Shown piece after piece: positions 29,849 to 40,600 of a stretch of DNA of 64,000 nt (its first letter is position 1; every line of letters starts with the position of its first letter). The position numbers and the translations under genes were made by a program. Source of the stretch: Methylomonas albis. GTDB taxonomy: Bacteria > Pseudomonadota > Gammaproteobacteria > Methylococcales > Methylomonadaceae. The notes beneath the pieces were generated by a model. That model saw only the letters and a program-made list of their open reading frames with translations, made no database searches and had not been told where the DNA came from. The stretch covers positions 4,278,001-4,342,000 of the forward strand of contig NZ_JACXSS010000001.1 in NCBI RefSeq assembly GCF_014850955.1, written 5' to 3'.

Positions 29849-32800
29849 ATCACGCTGCCTCGCCGGAAACCGAACTGTCCACGGTAAAACGCGCTTTACT
29901 GGCCTTACAGACCACCCGCGCCAAACTCGAAGCCCTGGAACAGGCGCAAACGGAACCTATCGCCATCATCGGCATGGGCTGTCGCCTGCCGGGTGATATT
30001 GCAACGCCCGAGGCGTTTTGGGAACTGCTGCGCGACGGCCGGGAAACGATTAGCCCGGTACCTGCGTCGCGCTGGGATAGCAACCGTTATTACGATCCCG
30101 ATTACGATGCGCCGGGCAAAATAGTCACGCGCGTTGGTAGTTTTCTGACCCGGATACAAGACTCCGACCCGCAGTTTTTCGGCATTTCCCCGCGCGAAGC
30201 CATGAGCATGGACCCTCAGCAGCATCTGCTGCTGGAAGTGTGCTGGGAAGCTTTGGAGCATGCCGGACTGGTTCCCGCCGACTTGGCTGGCAGCCGCACC
30301 GGGGTATTCATCGGCATTTGCAATCAGGATTACAGCGTTCTGCTGATGTCGCGGGAAGCCATCGAGATTGACGCCTACATGACAACCGGCATGGCGCATA
30401 GCGTTGCCGCCGGGCGCTTGGCCTATAGCATGGGATTTCAAGGCCCCTGCCTGGCGGTGGACACCGCCTGCTCATCGTCCCTGGTGGCGGTTCACTTGGC
30501 CTGCCAAAGCCTGCGTAATCGCGAATGCGATTTGGCCGTGAGCGGCGGCGTGAACTTGATTCTATGCCCTGAAACCAGCATCAACTTTTCCCGCAATCAC
30601 ATGCTGTCGCCCGATGGCCGTTGCAAGAGCTTTGATGCCACGGCCAACGGTTTTGGCCGTGGCGAAGGCTGCGGTCTAATCGTGCTCAAACGGCTTTCCG
30701 ATGTAGTACCCGGATCAGACCGGGTGCTGGCGCTGATCCGGGGATCGGCAAGCAACCAGGATGGCGCGACCAGCGGCTTGACGGTGCCCAATGGACCAGC
30801 CCAGCAAACGGTGATACGCGATGCCCTGCGCAATGCCGGTGTAGCGGCGGAACAAATCGACTATGTCGAAGCTCACGGCACCGGCACCAAGCTGGGCGAT
30901 CCCATCGAAATCGGCGCGCTCAACGCCGTTTTCGGCCCGACCCGCAGTTCGAGGCAGCCGCTGATCGTGGGATCGGTCAAAACCAATCTGGGTCATCTGG
31001 AAGGCGCCGCCGGCATCAGTGCACTGATGAAAGTGGTGTTGGCGCTAAGCCATCAACAAATCCCCCGCCACCTGCATTGCGACCAACCCACGCCATTCAT
31101 TCCCTGGGCGGAAATACCAATCAGGGTAGCCACGCAAGCCATCGCCTGGCCCGCGACGGAAAAACCACGACTAGCGGGAGTCAGCTCGTTCGGTTTCAGC
31201 GGCAGCAATGTGCATGTGGTGCTCGAGGGAGCACCGCTTGAAGTGGCGCCTGCTAACGAAGCCGCGGCGGAACGCCCGCTGCATCTGCTTTGCCTCAGCG
31301 CCCGCACTCGCGACGGGCTAACTGCGCAAGCCGCCCGCTATGCCGATTATCTAGGCTGCGTGGCGCCAACGGCACTGGCCGACGTTTGTTATTCCGCCAA
31401 TACCAGCCGCTCGGTATTTGAATATCGACTGCTGATCGCCGCCGCCGATCCGGCCGAAATGCGCGGCAAACTCGCACAGGGTTGCAACGGTGCAGATCAA
31501 GGACAGCCCGGCGCATATCCCGTCGAACCACCGCGCATAGCTTGGTTGTTTAGCGGGCAAGGCGCTCAATATCCCGGCATGGGCGCGGATTTGTACCAAA
31601 CCCAACCGGTTTTTCGACGGGCCATGGATGACTGCGCTCAATACCTTGATCCCTTGCTCGGCCTATCCCTCACCGGATTATTATTCGATACGAATTCAAC
31701 TGATCTTCACCAAACCGCCTACACCCAGCCGGCCCTGTTTGCCCTCGAATATGCGCTGGCGCAAATGTGGCTATCCTGGGGTTTGCAAGCCGACGCGGTC
31801 ACCGGACACAGCGTCGGCGAATACGTCGCCGCCTGTATTGCCGGAGTTTTCAGTCTGGAAGACGGCCTGAAGCTAATCGCCGCGCGTGCACGTCTGATGC
31901 AGGCCCTACCCGGCAACGGCGCAATGGCGGCGGTGTTTGCCGACGCCCATCGCGTGAAACAGGCCATCGCCGCGTTAGAGAATAACCCGCCACGGATTGC
32001 GATAGCGGCTATCAATAGTCTGGGCGAAACCGTCGTTTCCGGCCAACGCCAAGCCATCGAAACGCTGCTAAAGCAGTTAACCGAAGCCGGCATTTCCAGC
32101 CGCGAACTGACAGTTTCTCATGCCTTTCATTCGGCGTTGATGGAACCGATGTTGGCCGAATACCGGCAAGTCGTTGCCGGCGTTGCCTTGCGGCCACCGC
32201 GCATTCGCCTGGTCTCGAATATCAGCGGGCATTTTGTATCTGACGAAGTCACCGATCCCGACTACTGGTGTCGGCATATCCGTGAGACCGTGCTGTTTGC
32301 CGGCGGTATCAACACGCTACGCCAACACGGCATCGCGGCGTTCGTGGAAATCGGGCCGCATCCGGTACTGTTGGGCCTGGTGCGTGCGGACGCTCCGCCG
32401 GCAAACCGTGAGTTATATCTGCCCAGCCTGCGCAAGGGTCAAGCCGATTGGCCGCAACTCGCCCAAAGCTTAAGCGAACTTTATCTGGCGGGCGCCGCGA
32501 TTGACTGGAAAGGTTTTGATCGGCCTTACCCTAGGCATCGCCTCACGCTGCCGACTTATCCCTTCCAACGTAAACGCCATTGGTATCACGATAGCCCCAC
32601 GATCGCACGGCAACCCGCCGCCCCCAACTCCCCCCTGCTATCCTTGCTGCAAGCCGGAAACGCCGAGGCGCTGAGCCAGTACCTGCAAAGCCAAGGCGAG
32701 CTGTCGGCGGACGAATTACGGTTGTTACCGAAACTGAGCGGCTTATTGATTCGCGGGCATCAATCCGTCAATGCCAATCTCGACAGCCTGTGCTACCGGC

Positions 32801-34641
32801 CGATCTGGCAGCAACAATCCCGCCTGAGCGCTTCAGCCTTAGCGCCCGGCGCCGCGCCAAGCCGGCCGTGGCTGATTTTCAGCAGCGACGAAGCCGCCGA
32901 GTTAACGCAGGGTTTCCAGGATGCCGGACTCACCGGTATCCGTGTCTCGCCGGGCAATCGCTATGCCCAGACCGCCAGCGATGTCTGGTCGCTTGATGCC
33001 GAGAATGCCGACGATTACCGGGTTTTGCTGGAGGCGATTCAGCCGCAAGCCATTGTCTATCTCTGGCCGTCCGCGCCGACACCGCCCGACGCTTTGGGCG
33101 AGGCGGCCTTGATGCAGGTCATTCTGCTGGCGCGTGCCGCCGCCTTGCAACCCGCGGTCAAACTTTGGCTGATCACGCCTTCGGCTAGCAATGCCGCGGA
33201 CCATGCGCCCACCTCGCCCTTTCCCTGGCTGCTGACGGGTCTGGCCAGAAGTTTGTTTCTCGAATATCCCCAGCTCAAAGGCGGCGTGATTGACCTTGAT
33301 CCCGGCGAAACCCCAGCCTTAATCCGCGAACTGCTCAATCCGGGCGACGAAGACGCCATCAGTCTGCGCGGCGGAAAACGCTATGTCGCCCGGCTGGCAG
33401 GCTACCCGCCACCCCCTGCCGCCGTTGTCCGCTGCAAAGCCGACGGCGCTTACCTGATTAGCGGCGGCCTGGGCGCACTCGGTTTAAAAACCGCGCGCTT
33501 TTTAGCCGAAAACGGCGCCGGCCAATTGATCCTGCTAGGCCGCAAGGCTCCTGGCGAAGCCGCTCGGGACACCCTGGACTTTATCCGGCAGCTGGGCGTG
33601 CAAGTGCGCCTGCTGCAGGCGGACAGCGGCGATGAAGCCGCCATGTCCGAGTTATTCAAGCAAATTGCCACCGGCGACTTTCGCCTCAAAGGCATCATCC
33701 ACGCCGCCGGCGTCCTCAGCACCCGCAGCCTGAACGAGCTTGATCGCGAAGGTTTAAGTCAGGTACTGGCGCCCAAGCTTCGCGGTGCCTGGACTCTGCA
33801 TCGCTTGAGCATGGACCTGCAACTGGATTTTTTTGTCCTTTACTCCTCGATTTCCGCGGTTTTGGGGACGGCGCAACTGGCCGCTTACACGGCGGCAAAC
33901 GGCTTCCTGGACGGCCTGGCCGCGTATCGCCAAGGCCTGGGCCTGCCCGTGCTCAGCATCAACTGGGGACCGTGGCAAACCGGCGGCATGATCGCTGACG
34001 AGACCGCCACACAAGTCGCCGCCAGCGGCTTTACCCCGCTTGACGCCCACTCGGCGCTGGCGCTGTTCGGCCGTTTGCTGGCAAGCTCGCAAAGCCGCGT
34101 GGCCGTGGTCGATGCGGATTGGCCTCGCCTCAAGAGCTTGTATGAGATTCGCGGACCTCAACCCTTGCTGGCGCTGCTGGGGCAAAACGCATCGCCAGCC
34201 GTTACAACAGCCCCATCCTCCACGCTTAACGAACTACGGGCGCTGACCGCTCGGGACCAATTCGACTATCTGGTCAGTCGACTACAAGAGCTAGTGGGCG
34301 CGGCGCTAGGTTTCGACAGTAATAATCTCCCCGATCCAAAATGCGGCTTCTTCGACATGGGCATGGACTCGCTGACCGCCGTGGAATTGAAGGGCCGGAT
34401 CGAGGCCAAGTTGCAGCGCTCGCTCCCGCCTTCAGTGGTTTTCGACTATCCTAATGTCGAAGGCTTGGCCGCCCACCTACTCGAGCTGCTGTTCCCCACC
34501 GCTCGGCAGGATCAGCCGGTCGCATCCGCCATTGAGCAGACCGAGGAATCCGCACGCTCTAGCCGAGCCGAGATTCAACAACTTTCCGACGCCGAACTTG
34601 CGGCGCTTATCGACGACGAATTTTCCTCTCTAACCCAATAA
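29845..34641 (+). CDS. type I PKS KS-AT-KR-ACP
   Basis: 1598 residues. An N-terminal coiled-coil helix (residues 9-38) is followed by KS (Cys209 in TACSSS), AT (Ser656 in GHSVGEY, HAFH, malonyl-type), a helical spacer with LLPKLSGLL, and a KR. The KR has SGGLGALG, catalytic Ser and Tyr1348 in AAYTAAN, but HAAGVLSTR instead of the LDD motif, so its stereochemical class differs from the other KRs here. ACP Ser1509 (GMDSL) precedes a docking tail LSDAELAALIDDEF. No DH or ER is present, so the unit should leave with a beta-hydroxyl group. The start is set by the ATGA overlap with the preceding PKS gene, and the next gene follows after 12 bp. It supplies the acyl chain to the aminotransferase-containing synthetase. 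Confidence 0.93.
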   Translation: MNHAASPETELSTVKRALLALQTTRAKLEALEQAQTEPIAIIGMGCRLPGDIATPEAFWELLRDGRETISPVPASRWDSNRYYDPDYDAPGKIVTRVGSFLTRIQDSDPQFFGISPREAMSMDPQQHLLLEVCWEALEHAGLVPADLAGSRTGVFIGICNQDYSVLLMSREAIEIDAYMTTGMAHSVAAGRLAYSMGFQGPCLAVDTACSSSLVAVHLACQSLRNRECDLAVSGGVNLILCPETSINFSRNHMLSPDGRCKSFDATANGFGRGEGCGLIVLKRLSDVVPGSDRVLALIRGSASNQDGATSGLTVPNGPAQQTVIRDALRNAGVAAEQIDYVEAHGTGTKLGDPIEIGALNAVFGPTRSSRQPLIVGSVKTNLGHLEGAAGISALMKVVLALSHQQIPRHLHCDQPTPFIPWAEIPIRVATQAIAWPATEKPRLAGVSSFGFSGSNVHVVLEGAPLEVAPANEAAAERPLHLLCLSARTRDGLTAQAARYADYLGCVAPTALADVCYSANTSRSVFEYRLLIAAADPAEMRGKLAQGCNGADQGQPGAYPVEPPRIAWLFSGQGAQYPGMGADLYQTQPVFRRAMDDCAQYLDPLLGLSLTGLLFDTNSTDLHQTAYTQPALFALEYALAQMWLSWGLQADAVTGHSVGEYVAACIAGVFSLEDGLKLIAARARLMQALPGNGAMAAVFADAHRVKQAIAALENNPPRIAIAAINSLGETVVSGQRQAIETLLKQLTEAGISSRELTVSHAFHSALMEPMLAEYRQVVAGVALRPPRIRLVSNISGHFVSDEVTDPDYWCRHIRETVLFAGGINTLRQHGIAAFVEIGPHPVLLGLVRADAPPANRELYLPSLRKGQADWPQLAQSLSELYLAGAAIDWKGFDRPYPRHRLTLPTYPFQRKRHWYHDSPTIARQPAAPNSPLLSLLQAGNAEALSQYLQSQGELSADELRLLPKLSGLLIRGHQSVNANLDSLCYRPIWQQQSRLSASALAPGAAPSRPWLIFSSDEAAELTQGFQDAGLTGIRVSPGNRYAQTASDVWSLDAENADDYRVLLEAIQPQAIVYLWPSAPTPPDALGEAALMQVILLARAAALQPAVKLWLITPSASNAADHAPTSPFPWLLTGLARSLFLEYPQLKGGVIDLDPGETPALIRELLNPGDEDAISLRGGKRYVARLAGYPPPPAAVVRCKADGAYLISGGLGALGLKTARFLAENGAGQLILLGRKAPGEAARDTLDFIRQLGVQVRLLQADSGDEAAMSELFKQIATGDFRLKGIIHAAGVLSTRSLNELDREGLSQVLAPKLRGAWTLHRLSMDLQLDFFVLYSSISAVLGTAQLAAYTAANGFLDGLAAYRQGLGLPVLSINWGPWQTGGMIADETATQVAASGFTPLDAHSALALFGRLLASSQSRVAVVDADWPRLKSLYEIRGPQPLLALLGQNASPAVTTAPSSTLNELRALTARDQFDYLVSRLQELVGAALGFDSNNLPDPKCGFFDMGMDSLTAVELKGRIEAKLQRSLPPSVVFDYPNVEGLAAHLLELLFPTARQDQPVASAIEQTEESARSSRAEIQQLSDAELAALIDDEFSSLTQ

Positions 34642-34653
34642 GGATAAACAGAG

Positions 34654-37600
34654 ATGGCTCAAGGGCTCCCGGATGAACTCACTCCCTTGCAGAAAGCCTA
34701 TACGGCTATCCAGCAATTGCGCGGTAAAGTCGATCGCCTCGAACAGGCGGCCAGCGAAGCTATCGCGATTATCGGCATGGGCTGCCGAACCCCCGGCGCT
34801 AACGATCCCGACGCCTTCTGGGAGCTTGTACGTAATGGCCGGGACGCAATCCGCGAAATTCCGGCGGAACGCTGGGACGCCTCCGCCTATTACGATCCGG
34901 AACCGGGTCGACCCGGCAAGGCCTATACCCGTTACGGCGGATTTATTGAACAGGCCGACCGCTTTGATGCGGCTTTTTTCGGCATTTCCGCGCGGGAAGC
35001 CGAAAGCATGGATCCGCAACAACGCCTGCTGCTCGAAGTCGCTTGGGAAGCGCTGGAACACGCCGGCTTACCGGCTTCACGACTGCTAGGCAGCCCGACC
35101 GGGGTGTTTGTCGGCGTCACCGCCAGCGATTACGGTCTGCTCCAGGCCGAACGCGCAGATCAAGGCCAGGTAAACCCCTATTTCAATACCGGCACCCCGT
35201 TAAATGCCTGTGCCGGCAGACTGTCCTATGTGCTGGGTTTGCAAGGCCCCTGCATGGCGGTCGATACAGCCTGTTCTTCCTCGCTGACGGCCATCCATTT
35301 GGCATGCACCGCGCTACGCGCCAAAGACTGCGATCTGGCGTTAAGTGGCGGCGTCAACCTGACGCTGTCGCCGTTGCTGAATATCACCCTATCCGCCGCC
35401 GGCATGATGTCGGCGGACGGACGCTGCAAAAGTTTCGACGATGCCGCCAACGGCTACGTCCGCGGCGAAGGCTGCGGCATTGTCATACTCAAACGTTACG
35501 CCGACGCCCTGACGGCGGGCGATCAGATCCTAGCGCTAATTCGCGGCTCGGGCGTGAACCAGGACGGTGCCAGCAGCGGATTTACCGTGCCGAACGGCGT
35601 GGCGCAACAAAAGCTGCTACGCCAAACCTTGAGCAAAGCCCGGGTGCAGGCGCACGAAATCGACTATATCGAAGCCCACGGAACCGGCACATCACTCGGC
35701 GATCCTATCGAAGCTCAGGCCTTGGGTGAAGTACTGGGCCAAGCACCAGGCCGGGAGCGCCCGCTACTGGTCGGCTCGGTAAAATCCAACATCGGTCATT
35801 TGGAATCGGCGGCCGGCGTTGCCGGATTGATCAAGCTGGTTCAGGCCCTGCGCCACGAAGAATTGCCGCCGACGCTGCACATAAAGCAGCCCAATTCACG
35901 CATCGGCTGGGACCAGCTGAATATCCGCCCTATCACCCAACTGACGCCCTGGCCCAGAGGCGAAAAACGCCGTTTGGCCGGGCTGAGCGCCTTTGGCGCC
36001 AGCGGCAGCAACGCCCATCTGATTCTCGAAGAAGCTCCGCTGAAAGAAACACTTTCTCCAGCGCAAGACCGCCCGCAGCATATTCTGGCCCTTTCGGCCA
36101 AAACCGAACCGGCGCTAAATGACTTGGCGGTTTCTTACCAACGATTTTTGCAGCAATCGTCAGCGCCGTTAGCGGACATCTGCTTCAGCGCCAATACCGG
36201 TCGTCAACATTTCAAACATCGCATTGCGGTGTGCGCCGAAGACCCGTCCCAGCTGCGGCAGCGGCTTGCCGCCTTTAGCGAAAACCAGGCCAGCCCCGGA
36301 CTTTTTGTCGGCGGCCCTCCACCCGCCAAACCGCTACGACCGGTGTTGATGTTTAGCGGGCAGGGCTCTATTTATCCCGGCATGGGCCGCGATTTATATA
36401 CTCTCCATCCCGGTTTTCGCCTGGCGATGGACGACTGTGCGGCCATCCTCGAACCGCTTTTGGAAAAACCGCTGCTGTCCGTCCTCTATGCCGAGACAAA
36501 CCGTAGTGACAACGAAGACTTGCTTAAACAAGCGCGCTACGCCCAGCCCGCCCTGTTTGCCTTGCAATATGCCTTGACCGGTCTGTGGCGGTCCTTCGGC
36601 ATGGAACCCGCCGCGGTATTCGGTCACAGCATAGGCGCTTATGCCGCAGCCTGTGTCGCCGGTGTATTCAGCCTTGAAGACGGCCTTAAATTGGTGGCTG
36701 AACGCGCCCGGTTGATGCAAACGCTCAGCGAGGATGGCTCGATGGCGGCGATTTTTGCCGATGAGGCGCGGGTGGCGACCGCCATCGCACCGCATCGGCA
36801 GCAGTTGAGCATCGCCGCGATCAACGGCCCCCAACATATCGTGGTCTCCGGCCGTAGCGCGGCGTTGGCCACATTACTCGAGCAGTTCCGCGAAGCCGGC
36901 ATCGAAACCTATCCCTTGCAAGTGAGCCACGCCTTTCATTCGCCGCTGATGGAGCCTATCCTGGATCCGTTTGAGAGTTATGCCCGCCAAATCCGTTTCC
37001 AAGCGCCGAAGTTGCCGTTTATCTCCGACCTGAGCGGACGACCATTGGCCAGCGAAGAAATTCCCGATGCCGCGTATTGGCGCCGGCATTGCCGCCAGCC
37101 GGTTCGCTTCGCCGAAGGCTTGAACAGCCTACTCCCCAAGCTTGCAGTGAACGATGAAGATAAGGCGGCGCCTGCTGTTGGCCGAAATTTCGAACTATTT
37201 CTGGAAATCGGCCCCGGCCAAGTGTTAACGAATCTGGGCAAGCGCCTGAGCGGATCGGCCACTTGGCTGCCGTCCCTGCTGCAACAAAAACCCGACTGGA
37301 CCGTGATCTCGACTAGCTTGGCCGAGGCTTACGCACGCGGCGCGGACGTCGACTGGTCTGGCTTCGATGCGGCATTTGGCCGCAACCGTGTTTGTGTCCC
37401 CACTTATGGCTTTCAACGCAAATCTTATTGGCTCCCTCCCAAGGAATCGACCATGACCAATCCGCAACCAGTGATGTCACAGCCTGTTCAAGATCAGCAC
37501 GCCCGGCGCGCAGCCATTTTGGCCCGTCTGTGCCAGCTTTTTTCCGGCTTGCTACGCACCGATCCCGGCGAAATTGATACCCACGCCCAGTTCCTGGAAA

Positions 37601-40600
37601 TGGGTGCCGACTCTCTGGTTCTGGTCGAAGGGGTGCGTATCGTTGAAGATAATTTCGGGATTAAACTCGAAATCCGGCAGTTTTTCGAAGAAATCACCAC
37701 CCTAGACGCGATTGCCGGCTATCTGGCGGAGCGAAGCTGCGGCGATTTACCGCAACAGGCAGCGTCGGTAACAACCCAAGCGCCTCAATTGCAAACGCCG
37801 CCACCCACACCGGCGACCGCCAACAGCGCTCAATCCTTAAGCGCTCCCGTACCAACACCGGCAATCGCTTATCCAGCAACGGCATTAGCGGCTGGCGGCA
37901 GCGTCGACGGCAGCGCTTTACAACAAATCATCCTGGCCCAGACGCAACTAATGGCCCAGCAGTTGGCCGTTTTGCAGGGCTTGCCGGCGGCGGCAACCGT
38001 CGCCGGCACTCCGGTTCAAGCCGTCGCACAGAGTTCAGTTCCAGCGCAAGCCCTTGCCCAAACCGAGCGGCCGCAAGCGTCGGACAACTGTTCTTCGCCG
38101 CTACGGGCGCTCAACAATCCTATCGTTCCGGGCGCAAGCGGGCTGAGTCCGCAGCAAAGCCGACACCTTGAGAGCCTGATCGAGCGCTATCAGAAAAAAA
38201 CCCCTAAATCTAAAGCGCTGGCTCAAGCCTGCAGGCCGGGATTGGCCGACAGTCGAGCCAGCATCGGCTTTCGTTTTTCGACCAAAGAAATCCTCTACCC
38301 CATCACCGGCGCCGAGTCGATGGGTTCACGGCTACGCGACATTGACGGCAACCGCTATGTCGACCTGACCATGGGCTTCGGCGTGCTGCTGTTCGGAAGC
38401 CGCCCCGAATTCATGCAGGGCGTGCTGGAAACGGAAATTCAACACGGCTTCCAGCTCGGCCCGCGCTCCGAGCATATGCAGGAAATCACCGAGCTATTCG
38501 CCGAAATAACCGGTCACCAACGCGTCGCCTTCACCAACTCAGGCACCGAAGCGATCATGATCGCATTGCGCCTGGCTCGCACCACCACAGGCCGACATAA
38601 AATCGTGATCTTCGAAGGCTCATACCACGGCCATTCCGACGGCACCCTGGCTAAAACCACCCGCGTCGACGGCGAACTTCGCTCCGAACCGGTATCACCC
38701 GGCGTACCGCCGAATCTGGCCAAGGATATTCTGGTACTCGAATACGGCACCCAGGAAAGCCTTAACATCATCCGCGAACATGCCCACGAAATAGCAGCGG
38801 TGCTGGTAGAACCCGTACAAAGCCGCCGCCTGGATTTTCAACCGCTTGAATTTTTGCAGCAATTGCGCGGCCTGACCCGGCAAACCGGCGTCGCGCTAAT
38901 TTTCGACGAAATGATCAGCGGCTTCCGCGCCCATCCCGCCGGCGCGCAAGGGCTGTTCGGTATCAAAGCCGATCTTGCCACCTACGGCAAAATTATCGGC
39001 GGCGGCATGCCCATCGGTGCCGTCGCCGGAGATGCACGCTTCCTCGACGGTATCGACGGCGGTTTCTGGCAATACGGCGACGCCTCCTATCCGCGCGCTA
39101 CCCGCACCTATTTCGGCGGCACGTTCTGTCAGCACCCGTTTTCGATGGCCGCCTGCCTGGCCACGCTACGCCATCTCAAAGAGCAAGGACCGGCGCTGCA
39201 AGAACGCCTCAATCAACGCACCGCCGCATTGGCCAAATCCCTCAACGACTATTTCATAGCCGAGAAATTGGAACTTCGGGTATGCCATTTCGCCTCGACC
39301 TTCCACTTCAAGTTTCCCGGCAATCTGGAGATGTTTTACTACCACTTGCTGGAAAAAGGCGTGTACATCTGGGAATGGCGCGCCTGTTTCCTGTCCACGG
39401 CCCATACTGAAGAAGACCTTGAGCTGCTGATTCGGGCAGTCAAGGAAAGCGTTGCGGAATTACGCCAAGGCGGCTTCTTGCCGGAATGCAATCAAGCGGC
39501 CGCCATTGCCACCCATAAACACCTGGCGGATTCCACGGATAGAACCTGGTTCCGCCACAACTCCAAGCTCAGCCACCGGGAAAGCGCATTTCCGGCCAGG
39601 ACTGCATCGACGACAGGGCGACGCGGCCTGGCTTTCGGACTGTTCTATTTCGGCAATTACGATGCCGATTTTTCCGACGGCAAATACGATCCGCTGCTGG
39701 AAGGCGCGCGTTATGCCGACCGCGAAGGCTTTCGGGCGCTATGGATTCCCGAACGGCATTTCAGCGAATTCGGCGGATTTTCACCCAATCCTTCGGTGCT
39801 GGCCGCCGCATTGGCGCGTGAGACCCAACACCTGCAACTGCGCGCCGGCAGCGTGGTCTTACCGCTGCATAACCCGGTCCGGGTCGCGGAAGAATGGGCG
39901 TTGGTGGACAACCTGTCCAACGGTCGCGTCGGCATTGGTTTTGCTTCGGGCTGGCATCCTAACGACTTCGTGTTCGCACCCGATGCTTACGGCCATCACC
40001 GCGAGTTAACCTTTGAAGGCATAGAAACCATCCGGCATTTGTGGCGGGGGGAAAGCATCACGCGGCGCGGCGGCAACAATAGTCAGGTTGAACTGAGCAT
40101 TTACCCGCGGCCGAAACAAGCATCGCTCCCCGCCTGGCTCACCATCGTCAATAACCCGGACACCTACCGTAAAGCCGGCGAGATGGGGCTGGGCGTGCTG
40201 ACCAATCTGATGGGCCAATCGCTGGAAGACCTGGCGGACAATATTGCCACCTATCGGCAAGCCTTGGCTGAACATGGTCACGACCCCAAGGCTGGCAATG
40301 TCACGGTATTGATCCACACCTATCTGTGCGCCGACGCCGAACAAGCTATACGCGAAGCCCGCCAGCCGATGTGCGACTATTTGCTGTCCAGCATCGGCCT
40401 GTTCCAGAAAATGGCCCAGGACGTAGGGCCGTCTACGGATTTAGAACGGGTAACACCGGAAGATAAAGCCTACATCGTCGGCAAAGCCTATGAAAAATAT
40501 GTGGCCAGCAGCGCCTTGATCGGCTCCCCCGAAAGTTGTGTGCCGATTGTCGAAAAACTGCTCAGTATCGGCGTCGATGAACTCGCTTGTTTCGTCGACT

